Notes: generated by a model from the letters alone, not told the origin. 64,000 nt of DNA from Shewanella corallii (GCF_023349125.1 NZ_JAKIKT010000001.1:744001-808000), one strand, 5' to 3'. Positions 8,342 to 17,616 are shown, numbered from the stretch's first letter. Program-made: numbers and translations.

Positions 8342-8493
8342 AAGCGGCTCACCACGAAGGACACGAAGCGCACGAAGAAGGGCAAAAGCACCTAAAAGAT
8401 ATAGAGGCTGGTTGCTGATTTGGCATTGTGTTCTTGTCTTGCTTTTCCTTCGTGTGCTCTGTGCAGCGAGCAGCGCGAGCGCTTCGTGGCTAA
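8342..8493. repeat. CCACGAAG-type palindromic repeat, copy 2
   Basis: It fills the whole gap between two convergent genes. The distal end (CGTGGCTAAA) supplies the TAG stop codon of the FUSC gene on the minus strand (8490-8492). Internal segments GGTTGCTGATTTGGC and TTCTTGTCTTGCTTT are shared with copy 1. Confidence 0.85.
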
Positions 8494-9500
8494 ATGCTCT
8501 TCTTGTTCCTGTTTTTTTCCGGCCACCAGTGCTTGGCAAATCTCAGAATGACCAGAGCGGTCGCTACCCACAGGCAGCCAATCAGGGTATCGAAGAAGCG
8601 CCAGCGAATAAGCTGCAAGTCGCCGCCCTGATGCACCATGGCAATATCAATCACCAACAGCACCAGGACTGAAATCAGCAAACTGAACCACTGGTAACTC
8701 TGGCGCATCACCGCCGGGATAAACAGTGCCAGCACCAGGATAATGGGCGGGTAAAAGTCTCTGGGCAGCCACATCACCAGCATATAAGCGATAAGCACTC
8801 CCAGCAGGGTGCCGATAATGCGTTGCCGCAGTCTTTGCCAGGTATTGGCGTCATTGACGTGCATGACAAACAGTACGGTCAGGCCTACCCAGGCGGCGTG
8901 CTGGGCATGCAGGGCAAGGCCACTCAAGGTGGCAGCCAGAATGGTGAGTGGCAGCGTCAGGCCAAACAGGGGGCCGTTGATATCGCCGGCCATCAGTTGT
9001 TTCAGCTCAGTGGCAGGCGACCAGCCCTGTGGGTCATCCTTTGCCAGTGCGGCGACAATAAAGCTGATAAGCAGCGCCAGTAATGCACCCAGCAGATAGG
9101 CGAGGGCAGTATTCAGTGTGGCGGGCAGTCCCATCTCGGCCAGCAACATGGCAGCGGCGGTGAATTTACCCAGTAAGCTCAAATACGCCTGTTCCGGCCT
9201 GGGCTGCCCGGCCAGAAACGCGATAAGCACCAGCGCGGCAATGGCCAGCTCTCTGTGGCCCACAAGCAGCACACCCAATGCGCCTGAAGCTATCATCAAA
9301 CACATGCCGCCAACGATGGCAAACACCTGCTGGCTGGTACCGTGGCGGGGATCCAGCCGCAGAGCAAACATGGCTCCCAGCGCCACAAAGGCCAGGGTTT
9401 GCGGGGCATCGATAATATAGCTGAGCAGCAAGGGCAGACCCATTGCGATGGCATAGCCACTGCCACGGATCCACTCAAACCGGGTTGGCGATTCCAGCAC
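8490..9500 (-). CDS. FUSC family inner-membrane protein
   Basis: 336 residues with a GTG start and about ten hydrophobic segments in two blocks separated by a short loop (KDDPQGWSPATELKQ). The second half (FGLTLPLTILAATLSGLA, then VGLTVLFVMHVNDANTWQRLRQRIIGT) resembles the FUSC (fusaric acid resistance/YccS-like) membrane domain. Members are thought to export aromatic acids or other compounds. It is shorter than AaeB or YccS, consisting of the membrane part only. An RND efflux operon lies upstream on the same strand but is separated by a terminator, so joint transcription is unlikely. The stop codon lies in a dispersed repeat. Confidence 0.82.
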   Translation of the reverse strand: MLESPTRFEWIRGSGYAIAMGLPLLLSYIIDAPQTLAFVALGAMFALRLDPRHGTSQQVFAIVGGMCLMIASGALGVLLVGHRELAIAALVLIAFLAGQPRPEQAYLSLLGKFTAAAMLLAEMGLPATLNTALAYLLGALLALLISFIVAALAKDDPQGWSPATELKQLMAGDINGPLFGLTLPLTILAATLSGLALHAQHAAWVGLTVLFVMHVNDANTWQRLRQRIIGTLLGVLIAYMLVMWLPRDFYPPIILVLALFIPAVMRQSYQWFSLLISVLVLLVIDIAMVHQGGDLQLIRWRFFDTLIGCLWVATALVILRFAKHWWPEKNRNKKSI

Positions 9501-9550
9501 CTGTGTTTTCTCTGAAGGGGGATTAGGATTAGTGTATGAAACCGCTAAAG

Positions 9551-9576
9551 CAAAGGGCAGCCTGAGCTGCCCTTTG
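9551..9576 (-). terminator. Terminator of the RND efflux operon
   Basis: Perfect 11-base stem CAAAGGGCAGC/GCTGCCCTTTG with loop TCAG on the transcribed strand. The following T tract is weak (CTTTAGC). Confidence 0.65.
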
Positions 9577-9605
9577 TGAAGTATGTTTAATGGCTTTGGG
9601 CCAAT

Positions 9606-12600
9606 TTACTGCCCGGCCTGAGGCTGACCTGTGGCAGGAGGCTCGCTGGCCAGAGCGGCGGCTTTGGCTTCCATGGCTTCCAGCTTCTGAGCCACAAAGC
9701 CCGGAGACTTGGTATTACCTGAGATCAAACGGTACATGGCCGGGATCACAAACAGGGTCACCAGGGTGGCAAAGCCCATACCGAAGAACACTACGGTACC
9801 CACGGCAATGCGGCTTTCTGCACCGGCTCCGGTACTGATAATCAAAGGTACCGCACCCACAAGTGTGGTGAAAGCTGTCATCAAAATGGGGCGCAGACGG
9901 CGGGCGGAAGCATCGATAATGGCTTCGTTCAGCTCGAGACCTTTGTCACGCAACTGGTTGGCGAACTCCACAATCAAAATACCGTTTTTGGTCACCATAC
10001 CTATCAGCATGATCATACCGATCTGGCTGTAGAGGTTCAGACCCTGGCTCATCAGCAGCAAACCAAGCAGGCCACCGAAGATACCCATAGGCACAGTGAA
10101 CATCACCACCAGAGGGTTGATAAAGCTTTCGAACTGAGCCGCCAGTACCAGATAGGCCACCAACAGCGCCAGACCGAACACCATGGCCATATTGCTCTGG
10201 TTTTCTTTAAAGTCTCTGGACTCACCGGCATAGTCGATACTGATATCAGCTGGCAGTTTTTCAATCGCCTGAGCATCCAGGAAGTCCAGCGCTTCACCCA
10301 GGGTATAACCCGGGCCAAGGTTGGCTTTCAGGGTAATGGACTTCTGCTTGTTGGTGTGGCTCAGCTTCTGGGCAGAGGCCACCTCTTCAATTTTGGTCAG
10401 ACTGTCCAGCGTTACCAATGCGCCTGAGTCACTGCGCAGGTAGATTTGGCTCAGATCAGACACTGAGTCAAAGCTGTTTTCGTCACCGCGCAGGTAGACG
10501 TCGTACTCTTCACCACGCTCAACATAGGTGGTCTCTTTACGGCCGCCCAGCATCACTTCCAGGGTGTCTGAGATATCCTTGACGCTGACGCCCAGTTCGG
10601 CGGCGCGCTGGCGATCTACTGTGACCAGCAGCTCAGGTGTGGTCTCGGCGTAATCCAGATCCACCCCTGTGACTATGCCAGACTCTTCGGCGACGATTTG
10701 CAGCTGCTGAGCCCACTTGTTCAGCTCCTGATAGTCACTGCCTCCCAGTACAAACTGTACCGGTTCGCTGGAGCCACCGCGGAAGCCCGGCATCATGGGC
10801 CATACCTTCACATCGGGAATGTCCTTAAGGGCAGCAGAGATCATCTTCAGCGCGTCAGTGGCATGCACATCTCTGTCTTCCCAGTCTTCCAGCAGCATGA
10901 TGACAAAGCCGGTCTGATCACCGGCGCGGCCACCGAATGCCGGAGCCTGCATATTGAATGAACGCAGTACACCCTGACCCAGCAGTGGCAGCAGGCGCTC
11001 TTCTACGATATCCATATTGGCTGTCATTCGGTTGTAGCTGGTGCCTTCGGCGCCTTTGACAAAGGCAAACACCACGCCACGGTCTTCCTGTGGTGCCAGT
11101 TGGGACGGTACCAGTTTGGCCAGGCCTACACTGCCTGCCACACAGGCGATAATCACCAGCGGGGCGGCAAAGCGGAAGCGAACTGCCACAGCAACGGCTT
11201 TGCGGTATACCCGCTCAAGACCGGCAAACTGCCTATCGACCCACTTGGTGAATGGGCCCGGTTTAACGTTGGCTTTCAGCAGGTAGCTGGACATCACAGG
11301 TGTAAGAGTTAACGCCACCACGGAGGAGAAGATCACCGCCATGGCCAGAATCACTGAGAATTCGGTAAACAGCAGACCCACCATGCCATCCATAAAGGAG
11401 ATAGGCAGGAACACCATCACCAGCACTGCCGTGGTTGCCACTACGGCAAAGCCCACTTCACGGGTACCCTTGTAGGCGGCCAGCAGTGGTGGCTCACCCT
11501 TTTCGATATGGTGGAAGATGTTCTCCACCACCACGATGGCATCATCCACCACCAGACCAATGGCCAGGATAAGCGCCATCAGGGTTAACAAGTTGATGGA
11601 GTAACCCAGCAGGTAGGCGGCGATAAAGGCCGAGATCAGAGAGACGGGTACTGTGACCGCCGGAATAATGGTGGCGCGGGCCTGACCGATAAAGACATAC
11701 AGCACCAGTACCACCAGAATACCTGTGACATACAGGGTGGAGTACACCTCTTCGATAGAGCGCTCGATAAATACTGTCTTGTCGTAGTTCACCATGAGTG
11801 TGGTGCCTTCCGGCAGGAACTTTTGCACCTTGTCCACTTCGGCAGACACGGCTTTGGCGACCTGCAGCGGGTTGGCGTCGGACTGGGTGATGATGCCGAT
11901 ACTCAGGTTGCCTTCACCGTCACTCTTGAACGAGGAGTTTTCGTTTTCGGCACCGATAAATACCCGGGCGACATCTTTCAGGTAGATGGGATAGCCATCG
12001 GCAGTGCGGCGCACCACCAGATAGTCGAAGTCTTCCGGCTGCTGATACAGACGGTCAGTACGTACTGACATGACTGTGGTGTCGTTACGCACCTGACCAC
12101 CCGGGGCTTCAACGTTCTCGGCGCGCAGAGCGGCAATAATGTCAGCTGTGGTGACGTCACGACCCGCCATCAGCTCTGGCTCAAGCTGCACGTACATCAC
12201 CTGATACAGGGCGCCAGTCATACTCACTGAGCTGACGCCGGTCAGCAGGCTGAATCTGTCTACTAACACTCTCTGGGCATAGTCGGTCAGCTGGGTGCGG
12301 TCCATAATCGCGGACTTGAGGTTCAGATACACAGCAGGCTCACCCGAGCCGTTATCCCGCGAGACCATAGGGTCGTCGGCATCGTCGGGCAGGCTGCGCT
12401 GGGCACGGGCCACGGCGTCACGCACGTCGCTCACACCTTCAATCAGATCCCAGCCAAGCTCGAACTCTACGGTAATACGGGACATACCGTTACGGGTGAC
12501 CGAGGTGACCTCTTCGATACCAGAGATACCAGTGATCTGGTCTTCCAGTACCTGAGTGACCTGGCTTTCCATAATGGAAGCAGCGGCTCCCTTATAGGTG

Positions 12601-12746
12601 GTCATTACCGTGACAACCGGGCTCTCTACATCCGGCATCTCCCTGACAGACAGTTTGCTGAAAGAGACGATGCCGAATACGCACAGCAGCAGCGACAGTA
12701 CGATGGCAACAACCGGGCGTTTTACCGATACATCAGACAGCAGCAT
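9606..12746 (-). CDS. RND efflux transporter permease, HAE1 family
   Basis: 1046 residues, the usual length for AcrB/MexF-like pumps. It opens MLLSDVSVKRPVVAIVLSLL; TM4 carries the proton-relay pair in LAIGLVVDDAIVVVENI, and TM10-11 carry the FTVPMGIFGGLLGL and GMIMLIGMVTKNGILIVEFA signatures. Two large periplasmic loops follow TM1 and TM7. It would work with the adaptor encoded just upstream and an outer-membrane channel not encoded here. The N-terminal SVREMPDVESP and the sequence style match the VexH/AcrF-like branch used for drugs and dyes, but the substrate is unknown. The start overlaps the adaptor stop by ATGA. Confidence 0.95.
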   Translation of the reverse strand: MLLSDVSVKRPVVAIVLSLLLCVFGIVSFSKLSVREMPDVESPVVTVMTTYKGAAASIMESQVTQVLEDQITGISGIEEVTSVTRNGMSRITVEFELGWDLIEGVSDVRDAVARAQRSLPDDADDPMVSRDNGSGEPAVYLNLKSAIMDRTQLTDYAQRVLVDRFSLLTGVSSVSMTGALYQVMYVQLEPELMAGRDVTTADIIAALRAENVEAPGGQVRNDTTVMSVRTDRLYQQPEDFDYLVVRRTADGYPIYLKDVARVFIGAENENSSFKSDGEGNLSIGIITQSDANPLQVAKAVSAEVDKVQKFLPEGTTLMVNYDKTVFIERSIEEVYSTLYVTGILVVLVLYVFIGQARATIIPAVTVPVSLISAFIAAYLLGYSINLLTLMALILAIGLVVDDAIVVVENIFHHIEKGEPPLLAAYKGTREVGFAVVATTAVLVMVFLPISFMDGMVGLLFTEFSVILAMAVIFSSVVALTLTPVMSSYLLKANVKPGPFTKWVDRQFAGLERVYRKAVAVAVRFRFAAPLVIIACVAGSVGLAKLVPSQLAPQEDRGVVFAFVKGAEGTSYNRMTANMDIVEERLLPLLGQGVLRSFNMQAPAFGGRAGDQTGFVIMLLEDWEDRDVHATDALKMISAALKDIPDVKVWPMMPGFRGGSSEPVQFVLGGSDYQELNKWAQQLQIVAEESGIVTGVDLDYAETTPELLVTVDRQRAAELGVSVKDISDTLEVMLGGRKETTYVERGEEYDVYLRGDENSFDSVSDLSQIYLRSDSGALVTLDSLTKIEEVASAQKLSHTNKQKSITLKANLGPGYTLGEALDFLDAQAIEKLPADISIDYAGESRDFKENQSNMAMVFGLALLVAYLVLAAQFESFINPLVVMFTVPMGIFGGLLGLLLMSQGLNLYSQIGMIMLIGMVTKNGILIVEFANQLRDKGLELNEAIIDASARRLRPILMTAFTTLVGAVPLIISTGAGAESRIAVGTVVFFGMGFATLVTLFVIPAMYRLISGNTKSPGFVAQKLEAMEAKAAALASEPPATGQPQAGQ

Positions 12747-13843
12747 CAGCCATGTTCTCCTGCGACTTCAACTTTGTTGGCGGTCTGCTGTGGCAGCACT
12801 TTCACTTTTACGCCGTCGCGCATATTCACCAGACCCTGTACCACGATAACGTCATTCACTTTTACGCCGTCGTTGATCAGTACCTTGTCACCGATACGGG
12901 CACCTAGTTTGACCTCGGTGCGCTTCACTTTGGAGTCATCACCCAGGATATAAACGAAACGTTTGGTGCCAGAGTATTCCAGCGCCTGTACCGGGATTGC
13001 CGCCTGAGTCACAGCGGGCAGCTTGATATCGGCAGACAGCATCATGCCTGGCATCAATTTCAGCTCAGGGTTGTCAAAGGCAACGCGCACAGTCAGGTTC
13101 AGAGTTTGCGGATTTACCCGGGGATCTATAGCCACCACTTGGCCGTTAAAAAGGGTGGTTTGCCAGGCCTGAGAGCGGGCCTGTACTGTCATGCCGCGGC
13201 TTAAGCGGGACAGGTATTGTTCCGGCACAGCCAGATCCAGGTGCAGTTGGCTCAGATCATCCAAGGTCACCAGTTCGCTGCCAGTGGTGACCATTTTGCC
13301 TTCGGAGAAATCAATCAGGCCGACATGACCGTCAAAGGGGGCCTTGACGTTGTGATAGTCCCGCTCTGCTGCAGCCGCTTCCAGACGGGCTTTGGCCATG
13401 GCGACTTTGGCGCGCTGAGCGTCAATTTCACTCTGGGTCACTGCGTCTGAGTCTTTCAGCTTTTCAAATTCGGTCAGTTTGCGCTGTTCATCTTTGAGGT
13501 AAGCCAGAGCTTCATCTTCGGCAGCCTGAGCACGGGCATGGTCCAGCTCGAACAACACCTGATCCTTGCTGACCTTTTGATTATCAGTCACCAGAATATG
13601 GCTCACCTTACCGGCGACCTGAGGTGCCAGCTCTACCGACTTTTTAGCGGCCAGTTTGCCGATGACGGTGACATGCTGGGCCAGGGTTTCCTGCTCGACC
13701 AGGCCGGTTACCACGGCCACTTCACGGGCGGCCCCGCCATGGCCGGGCTTGGCATAAAGGGAGGGACTGAACAGGCCCAGGCAAACCAGGAAAAACATGG
13801 TGAACAGGGACAGGGGTAGCAGCGGACTACTGGCTTTTTTCAT
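12746..13843 (-). CDS. RND efflux periplasmic adaptor (membrane fusion protein)
   Basis: 365 residues. An N-terminal hydrophobic signal (about 7-31, ending SPSLYA) is not followed by a lipobox cysteine, so the mature protein is periplasmic rather than lipid-linked. The lipoyl half-motifs VELAPQVAGKVSHILV and APFDGHVGLIDFSEGKMV flank an alpha-helical hairpin (about 105-160); the beta-barrel and membrane-proximal domains follow. It links the permease to an outer-membrane factor. It is the first gene of a two-gene operon. A CRP-like site lies upstream (13956-13971), which hints at catabolite control of this operon, pyrC or both. Confidence 0.94.
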   Translation of the reverse strand: MKKASSPLLPLSLFTMFFLVCLGLFSPSLYAKPGHGGAAREVAVVTGLVEQETLAQHVTVIGKLAAKKSVELAPQVAGKVSHILVTDNQKVSKDQVLFELDHARAQAAEDEALAYLKDEQRKLTEFEKLKDSDAVTQSEIDAQRAKVAMAKARLEAAAAERDYHNVKAPFDGHVGLIDFSEGKMVTTGSELVTLDDLSQLHLDLAVPEQYLSRLSRGMTVQARSQAWQTTLFNGQVVAIDPRVNPQTLNLTVRVAFDNPELKLMPGMMLSADIKLPAVTQAAIPVQALEYSGTKRFVYILGDDSKVKRTEVKLGARIGDKVLINDGVKVNDVIVVQGLVNMRDGVKVKVLPQQTANKVEVAGEHG

Positions 13844-14253
13844 GGGCTCTTATCTCGCAAAACGGCAATTACGCAAACTTGGACAGCGTATTCTATGAAA
13901 TTGCAGTAAAAGCGGGGTAAAGCTATGTAAATATCACCACTGATTTGTTGATTTGTGTGATGTGGATCACTCTGGTTGTTCAGCTTTGTAACAAGGTATT
14001 ACTGGCATTTGGCCTGAGTTCTTGTCAGGGAGATATAAGCTATCTTCTGAAAATTCGCCTTAGTTTATTGTTACCCTCTGGAAAGCCTGAAAATAGTGCT
14101 TTTGTTTGGCTATAAAGCCCTGGTTTTGGTAGTGGAATTGCGAACCGGGTAGATTTTACACAGCTTTGACATGAAATTAACGACGATAGACTTGCCCTTG
14201 GGATGTTGGGCACATAAGATCCCTGCCACCCACAAAGATAAAGAATAAGCACT
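13844..14253. other. Divergent regulatory region between the RND operon and pyrC
   Basis: It contains a CRP-like palindrome (separate entry). For pyrC, TTGACA at 14166-14171 could be a -35 box; the best -10 guess is TAGACT at 14187-14192, with a short 15-base spacer, so the promoter is uncertain. No PurR box or RNA switch was seen. Confidence 0.45.
13956..13971. promoter_or_regulatory. CRP-like binding site
   Basis: TGTGATGTGGATCACT fits TGTGA-N6-TCACA with one mismatch in the second half. It lies 112 bases upstream of the adaptor ATG and about 280 bases upstream of pyrC, so it more likely serves the efflux operon. Binding is inferred. Confidence 0.5.
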
Positions 14254-15282
14254 ATGACCACTTTGACTCTTACCCGCCCTGATGACTGGCACATTCACCT
14301 GCGTGATGGAGCCTCCCTGCCTGATACTGTTCGCGACGCCGGACGTTATATGGGCCGCGCCATTGTAATGCCTAACCTGGTGCCTCCTGTGACCAACACA
14401 CAACTGGCACTGGAATACTATGAGCGCATCAAGTCTCACACTGAAACCGGTTTTGAGCCGCTGATGGTGCTGTATCTGACTGACAACACTGACCCTGAAG
14501 AGATCCGTAAGGCTAAGGCCAGCGGTAAAGTGGTTGCCTGTAAGCTGTATCCGGCCGGCGCCACTACCAACTCTGACTCAGGTGTGACCAATGTCGAGAA
14601 GATTTACCCTGTGCTTAAGGTGATGCAGGAAGAGGGTATCTTGCTGCTGGTGCACGGCGAAGTGACTGACTCTGCCATTGATATCTTCGACCGTGAGCGC
14701 ATCTTTATCGAAAATATTCTGTCTAAAGTGGTGGCGGATTTCCCTGAGTTGAAGATAGTGCTGGAGCATATTACCACCAAGGATGCGGTGGACTTTGTGA
14801 TGTCAGCCAACGACAACGTGGCGGCTACCATTACCGCTCACCACCTGCTTTACAACCGCAACCATATGCTGGCCGGTGGTATTCGTCCTCACTTTTACTG
14901 CCTGCCTATTCTGAAGCGCAATACCCATCAGGACGCCCTGCTGGCTGCGGCTGCCAGCGGCAGCAAGAAGTTCTTCCTGGGTACAGACTCTGCTCCGCAC
15001 ACCAAGGATAAGAAGGAAGCCAGCTGTGGTTGTGCCGGTTCTTACACCGCCCATGCGGCGCTGGAACTGTACGCAGAAGCCTTTGAGTCAGTCAATGCTC
15101 TGGACAAGCTGGAAGCCTTTGCCAGCCACAATGGCCCTGATTTCTACGGTCTGCCACGCAACACAGACACTGTGACTCTGGTGAAGGATGAGTGGCAGGT
15201 GCCCGCGAGCTACCCTATGGCTGATGGCACTGTGGTACCTATCCGCGCCGGTGAAACTATCAGCTGGAAAGTGAAGGCCTAA
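14254..15282 (+). CDS. pyrC: Dihydroorotase
   Basis: 342 residues, the class II (E. coli-type) length. It catalyses ring closure of N-carbamoyl-aspartate to dihydroorotate in pyrimidine synthesis. Zinc ligands are visible: DWHIHLRDG (His pair near residues 13-15), the carboxylated lysine in [15 protein letters not shown], His in LVHGEVTD and LEHITT, and the catalytic Asp in [16 protein letters not shown] strong terminator follows the stop. E. coli pyrC is controlled by start-site choice in a C-rich leader; nothing decisive of that kind can be read here. Confidence 0.97.
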   Translation: MTTLTLTRPDDWHIHLRDGASLPDTVRDAGRYMGRAIVMPNLVPPVTNTQLALEYYERIKSHTETGFEPLMVLYLTDNTDPEEIRKAKASGKVVACKLYPAGATTNSDSGVTNVEKIYPVLKVMQEEGILLLVHGEVTDSAIDIFDRERIFIENILSKVVADFPELKIVLEHITTKDAVDFVMSANDNVAATITAHHLLYNRNHMLAGGIRPHFYCLPILKRNTHQDALLAAAASGSKKFFLGTDSAPHTKDKKEASCGCAGSYTAHAALELYAEAFESVNALDKLEAFASHNGPDFYGLPRNTDTVTLVKDEWQVPASYPMADGTVVPIRAGETISWKVKA

Positions 15283-15300
15283 ACTTTCACTTTAAATACA

Positions 15301-15327
15301 AAAAGCCGCTCATTGAGCGGCTTTTTT
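15301..15327 (+). terminator. pyrC terminator
   Basis: Stem GCCGCTC/GAGCGGC with loop ATT, flanked by AAAA and TTTTTT; 18 bases past the stop. Confidence 0.92.
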
Positions 15328-15399
15328 GATCCTGCGGGAAAAGCGGTTTCGACCACAAAGGGCTGTGAGGTTATGGGGAAAAGCCAAAGCCAGAGCCAA

Positions 15400-15542
15400 A
15401 GCGGATTACCACGAAGGACACAGAAGACACGAAGAAGGGCAAAAGCTTCACAGGCAAGGGCTTGGGAAATGGCTTTCGTGTTTGCGTCGCTTTTCCTTCG
15501 TGTTCTTAGTGAAGCGAGCAGCGCGAGTGCTTCGTGGCCAAA
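15400..15542. repeat. CCACGAAG-type palindromic repeat, copy 3
   Basis: The left arm has CCACGAAGGACACAGAAG; the right arm ends TTCGTGGCC. It shares the GAAGCGAGCAGCGCGAG insert in the right half, but its centre differs from copies 1 and 2. Six-frame reading gives Arg/His/Glu-rich frames that are not genes. Confidence 0.82.
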
Positions 15543-15589
15543 CATTCTTTTGCTGTCAGCGCTGTGGCCTTGTTGTGTTTCTCAAAGCC

Positions 15590-15712
15590 AAAGTGGATCA
15601 CCACGAAGAACACAGAGGACACGAAGAAAAGCAAAGGAGCTTACCGCCCTTAATGCCTTACCTTCGTGTTCTTCGTGAGTAAACGCAGTGAGCGCTTCGT
15701 AGTTAGTGGCTT
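15590..15712. repeat. CCACGAAG-type palindromic repeat, copy 4
   Basis: It lies 48 bases after copy 3 and is more diverged and shorter: CCACGAAGAACACAGAGG on the left, CTTCGTGTTCTTCGTG and AGCGCTTCGTAG on the right. Copies 3 and 4 fill most of the 456-base gap between pyrC and the convergent phosphatase gene. Confidence 0.75.
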
Positions 15713-15738
15713 TTATCCTTGTCAGCGCGACTTAAGTT

Positions 15739-16866
15739 TCAATCCTGGTCGCTGGTCAGGCTGACCTTGCCACCCTGATACAGGCCACGGCTGAGCTTGC
15801 CGTCCTCGACCCAAAGAAGTTCACCGGACTCACCTCTCTTAATGCTGGAGTCAATAGCGATAATCTTGTTGTTGAAACGCCCAAGCACTCTGTCCTGAGA
15901 GGTGTGGCCCACCACGATATGGTTAACGCCGAAATGTGCCAGCAGCTGGTCAATCTGCTTTTCATTCAGCATATTTTTGCCTTTGAAATAACCGCGATAC
16001 CAGGTTGGGCCATTTTTGTAGAACAGGAAGTTGAGCAGCTCTGACTGTTTGATCTCCTGTTTGGGAGTATCTATGTGCTCGCGGTACAGGTTATTGGCCT
16101 TACTGATGGTGAGATCTGTCTCCAGCCAGTCAGGGCTGATGCCACCATGCATAAACAGCATATCGTTGATTTTCACCAGGGTGTGCTTACTACGCAGCCA
16201 CTGTCCCAGCTCGGTTTCTGTGCCATACAGGGCATCATATTTTCTGTCGGTCAGCTCCTCTGTGACCTTGTATCTTGGATGGATATAGCGCAGGTCTCCT
16301 TTGAGCACCATCTGCTCATGGTTACCCATCAGCAGGTGCAAACGGCCTCCCGCTTCCTGAGCCTGTTTATCCAGTTGGTATACCAGCCAGAGTACTTCGT
16401 TGATTTGTGGACCACGGTCAAACATATCGCCGGTGATCACCAGATGTGCTTTACCCAGCGCCCAGTTGTCATCTTTGTCAATCACGCCCTGATTGCGAAG
16501 CAGTGTGTGCATGACATCGTACTGACCGTGGACATCACTGAAGGCGACTATGGTGTCGACACCGGAGAAGCTATCGGCTTCTACGGTGTTTTTCAGTTCA
16601 TGCAGAGTCGGCTGCGGCAGTTCGCCACAGTTTTCAGGGCGCAGTACTTTGGGAGAGTCGATATGGGTTTGCTTGTGTTCGCTGTGACAGATCCAGCTGG
16701 CATTGTCTGGCTTTCTATCCGGTGCAAACACGTAAGGGCCGTCAGTCACATCATGCTGGCTGGCCAGGGAGGAGCCGGTCAGGACAGTAGCAAGCAGACC
16801 GGAGCTTAGGAATATCAGGGGCAAGGCCATCAGCGCAGGACGGCGGCTAATTTGGCGAAAAGGCAC
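15739..16866 (-). CDS. Shewanella-like PPP family protein phosphatase, exported or membrane-anchored
   Basis: About 375 residues of the metallophosphoesterase fold. Metal motifs of the PPP class are in order: SDVHGQ, GDMFDRG and GNHEQ (residues 117-122, 153-159 and 188-192 counted from the upstream ATG), then MHGGISPDW and VVGHTSQ. This layout is that of the Shewanella-like phosphatases, known also in plants and apicomplexans; a cold-active tyrosine phosphatase of Shewanella belongs here. A hydrophobic segment (PALMALPLIFLSSGLLATVLTG) indicates export. An ATG at 16887 has no ribosome site, whereas GTG at 16866 has AAGGA 7 bases upstream, so I prefer the GTG. Natural substrates are not established. 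Confidence 0.85.
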   Translation of the reverse strand: MPFRQISRRPALMALPLIFLSSGLLATVLTGSSLASQHDVTDGPYVFAPDRKPDNASWICHSEHKQTHIDSPKVLRPENCGELPQPTLHELKNTVEADSFSGVDTIVAFSDVHGQYDVMHTLLRNQGVIDKDDNWALGKAHLVITGDMFDRGPQINEVLWLVYQLDKQAQEAGGRLHLLMGNHEQMVLKGDLRYIHPRYKVTEELTDRKYDALYGTETELGQWLRSKHTLVKINDMLFMHGGISPDWLETDLTISKANNLYREHIDTPKQEIKQSELLNFLFYKNGPTWYRGYFKGKNMLNEKQIDQLLAHFGVNHIVVGHTSQDRVLGRFNNKIIAIDSSIKRGESGELLWVEDGKLSRGLYQGGKVSLTSDQD

Positions 16867-17013
16867 AGCTTCTTCCTTGGTTATCATTATTCAGGAGTAA
16901 GCCCGGTCTTTGCCGGGTAAAGTGTGCCTATCTTGCCAGCTGGTGAAACTGTATACAATCGACTTGTAACGAAAATGTAATTTTATGCAGTGGTTCCAGC
17001 TGAGGCCCCAGGG

Positions 17014-17616
17014 TCAGTCCTGAATATACACATTAAAACTCAGGGAGATCCGCACCTTGTCAGAACGGTTTTGCATCACGCCATGGGGGACGTGGGAGCG
17101 GAACAGCACCAGACGATTAGGTTTGGGGGCATAGCTGGCTTCAAAGGTCTCCAGTCCCTGTGAGGATTGATAGCCGCTGGCGCCAAAGGCGGGGTGGTAG
17201 AACTTGATATCCCCTGAGTTGGGCTCAGCTTCCAGGTACAGGCTACCGCTGATAAAGGAGGGGCTGGTAGGGTGCATATGGTGATGTACTTCCTGACTGT
17301 CGCCGGGGAAGTAGAAGTTCAGCCAACTCTCCCTGATCTCCAGCGCTTTGGCATCCGGATGCAGTTTTTTGATAAAGCCACCGCAGTGTTGAGTCAGCCA
17401 GTGATGCAATTCATCCAGTTGGTATTTGTGTAAGACCTGTCTGTGCTCAAGGTGCCGCGACTGAATATAGCTGCGGGATTTGGCGTCGTCCCGGGAAAGT
17501 ATTTCTTTGTATTCGGTATCCAGCATTTGCGCTACGCTGGACTGGATCATCCCGGCCTCAGCCTCACTGGCATCATGGTGGTATACAGGGGTGGCAAACC
17601 AAAGATCGATTTTCAT
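17014..17616 (-). CDS. Putative 2OG-Fe(II) oxygenase (TIGR02466-like)
   Basis: A 200-residue protein. Near the middle, SWLNFYFPGDSQEVHHHMHPTS supplies candidate iron histidines, followed by SFISGSLYLEAEPNSGDIKF and a distal PNRLVLFRSHVPHGV with the second His and KVRISLSFN with the 2OG-binding Arg. This matches the PF13759 type of 2-oxoglutarate/Fe(II) oxygenase. The substrate is unknown; members are often found near phage or stress genes, but this one stands alone. The ATG at 17616 is the only good start. It is separated from the neighbours by about 125-250 bases on each side. Confidence 0.8.
   Translation of the reverse strand: MKIDLWFATPVYHHDASEAEAGMIQSSVAQMLDTEYKEILSRDDAKSRSYIQSRHLEHRQVLHKYQLDELHHWLTQHCGGFIKKLHPDAKALEIRESWLNFYFPGDSQEVHHHMHPTSPSFISGSLYLEAEPNSGDIKFYHPAFGASGYQSSQGLETFEASYAPKPNRLVLFRSHVPHGVMQNRSDKVRISLSFNVYIQD

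Noticed and set aside
8202..8672. 156-codon plus-strand frame across repeat copy 2
   Set aside because: It runs out of frame through paiB, the repeat and antisense to the FUSC gene; no real gene.
15326..15682. Open frames rich in His/Glu/Arg and in Ala/Ser
   Set aside because: They are translations of the CCACGAAG repeats (copies 3 and 4), not genes.
16942..16962. LexA-like CTGTATAC upstream of the phosphatase gene
   Set aside because: The second half-site (ACAG) is missing, so it does not fit the SOS box.
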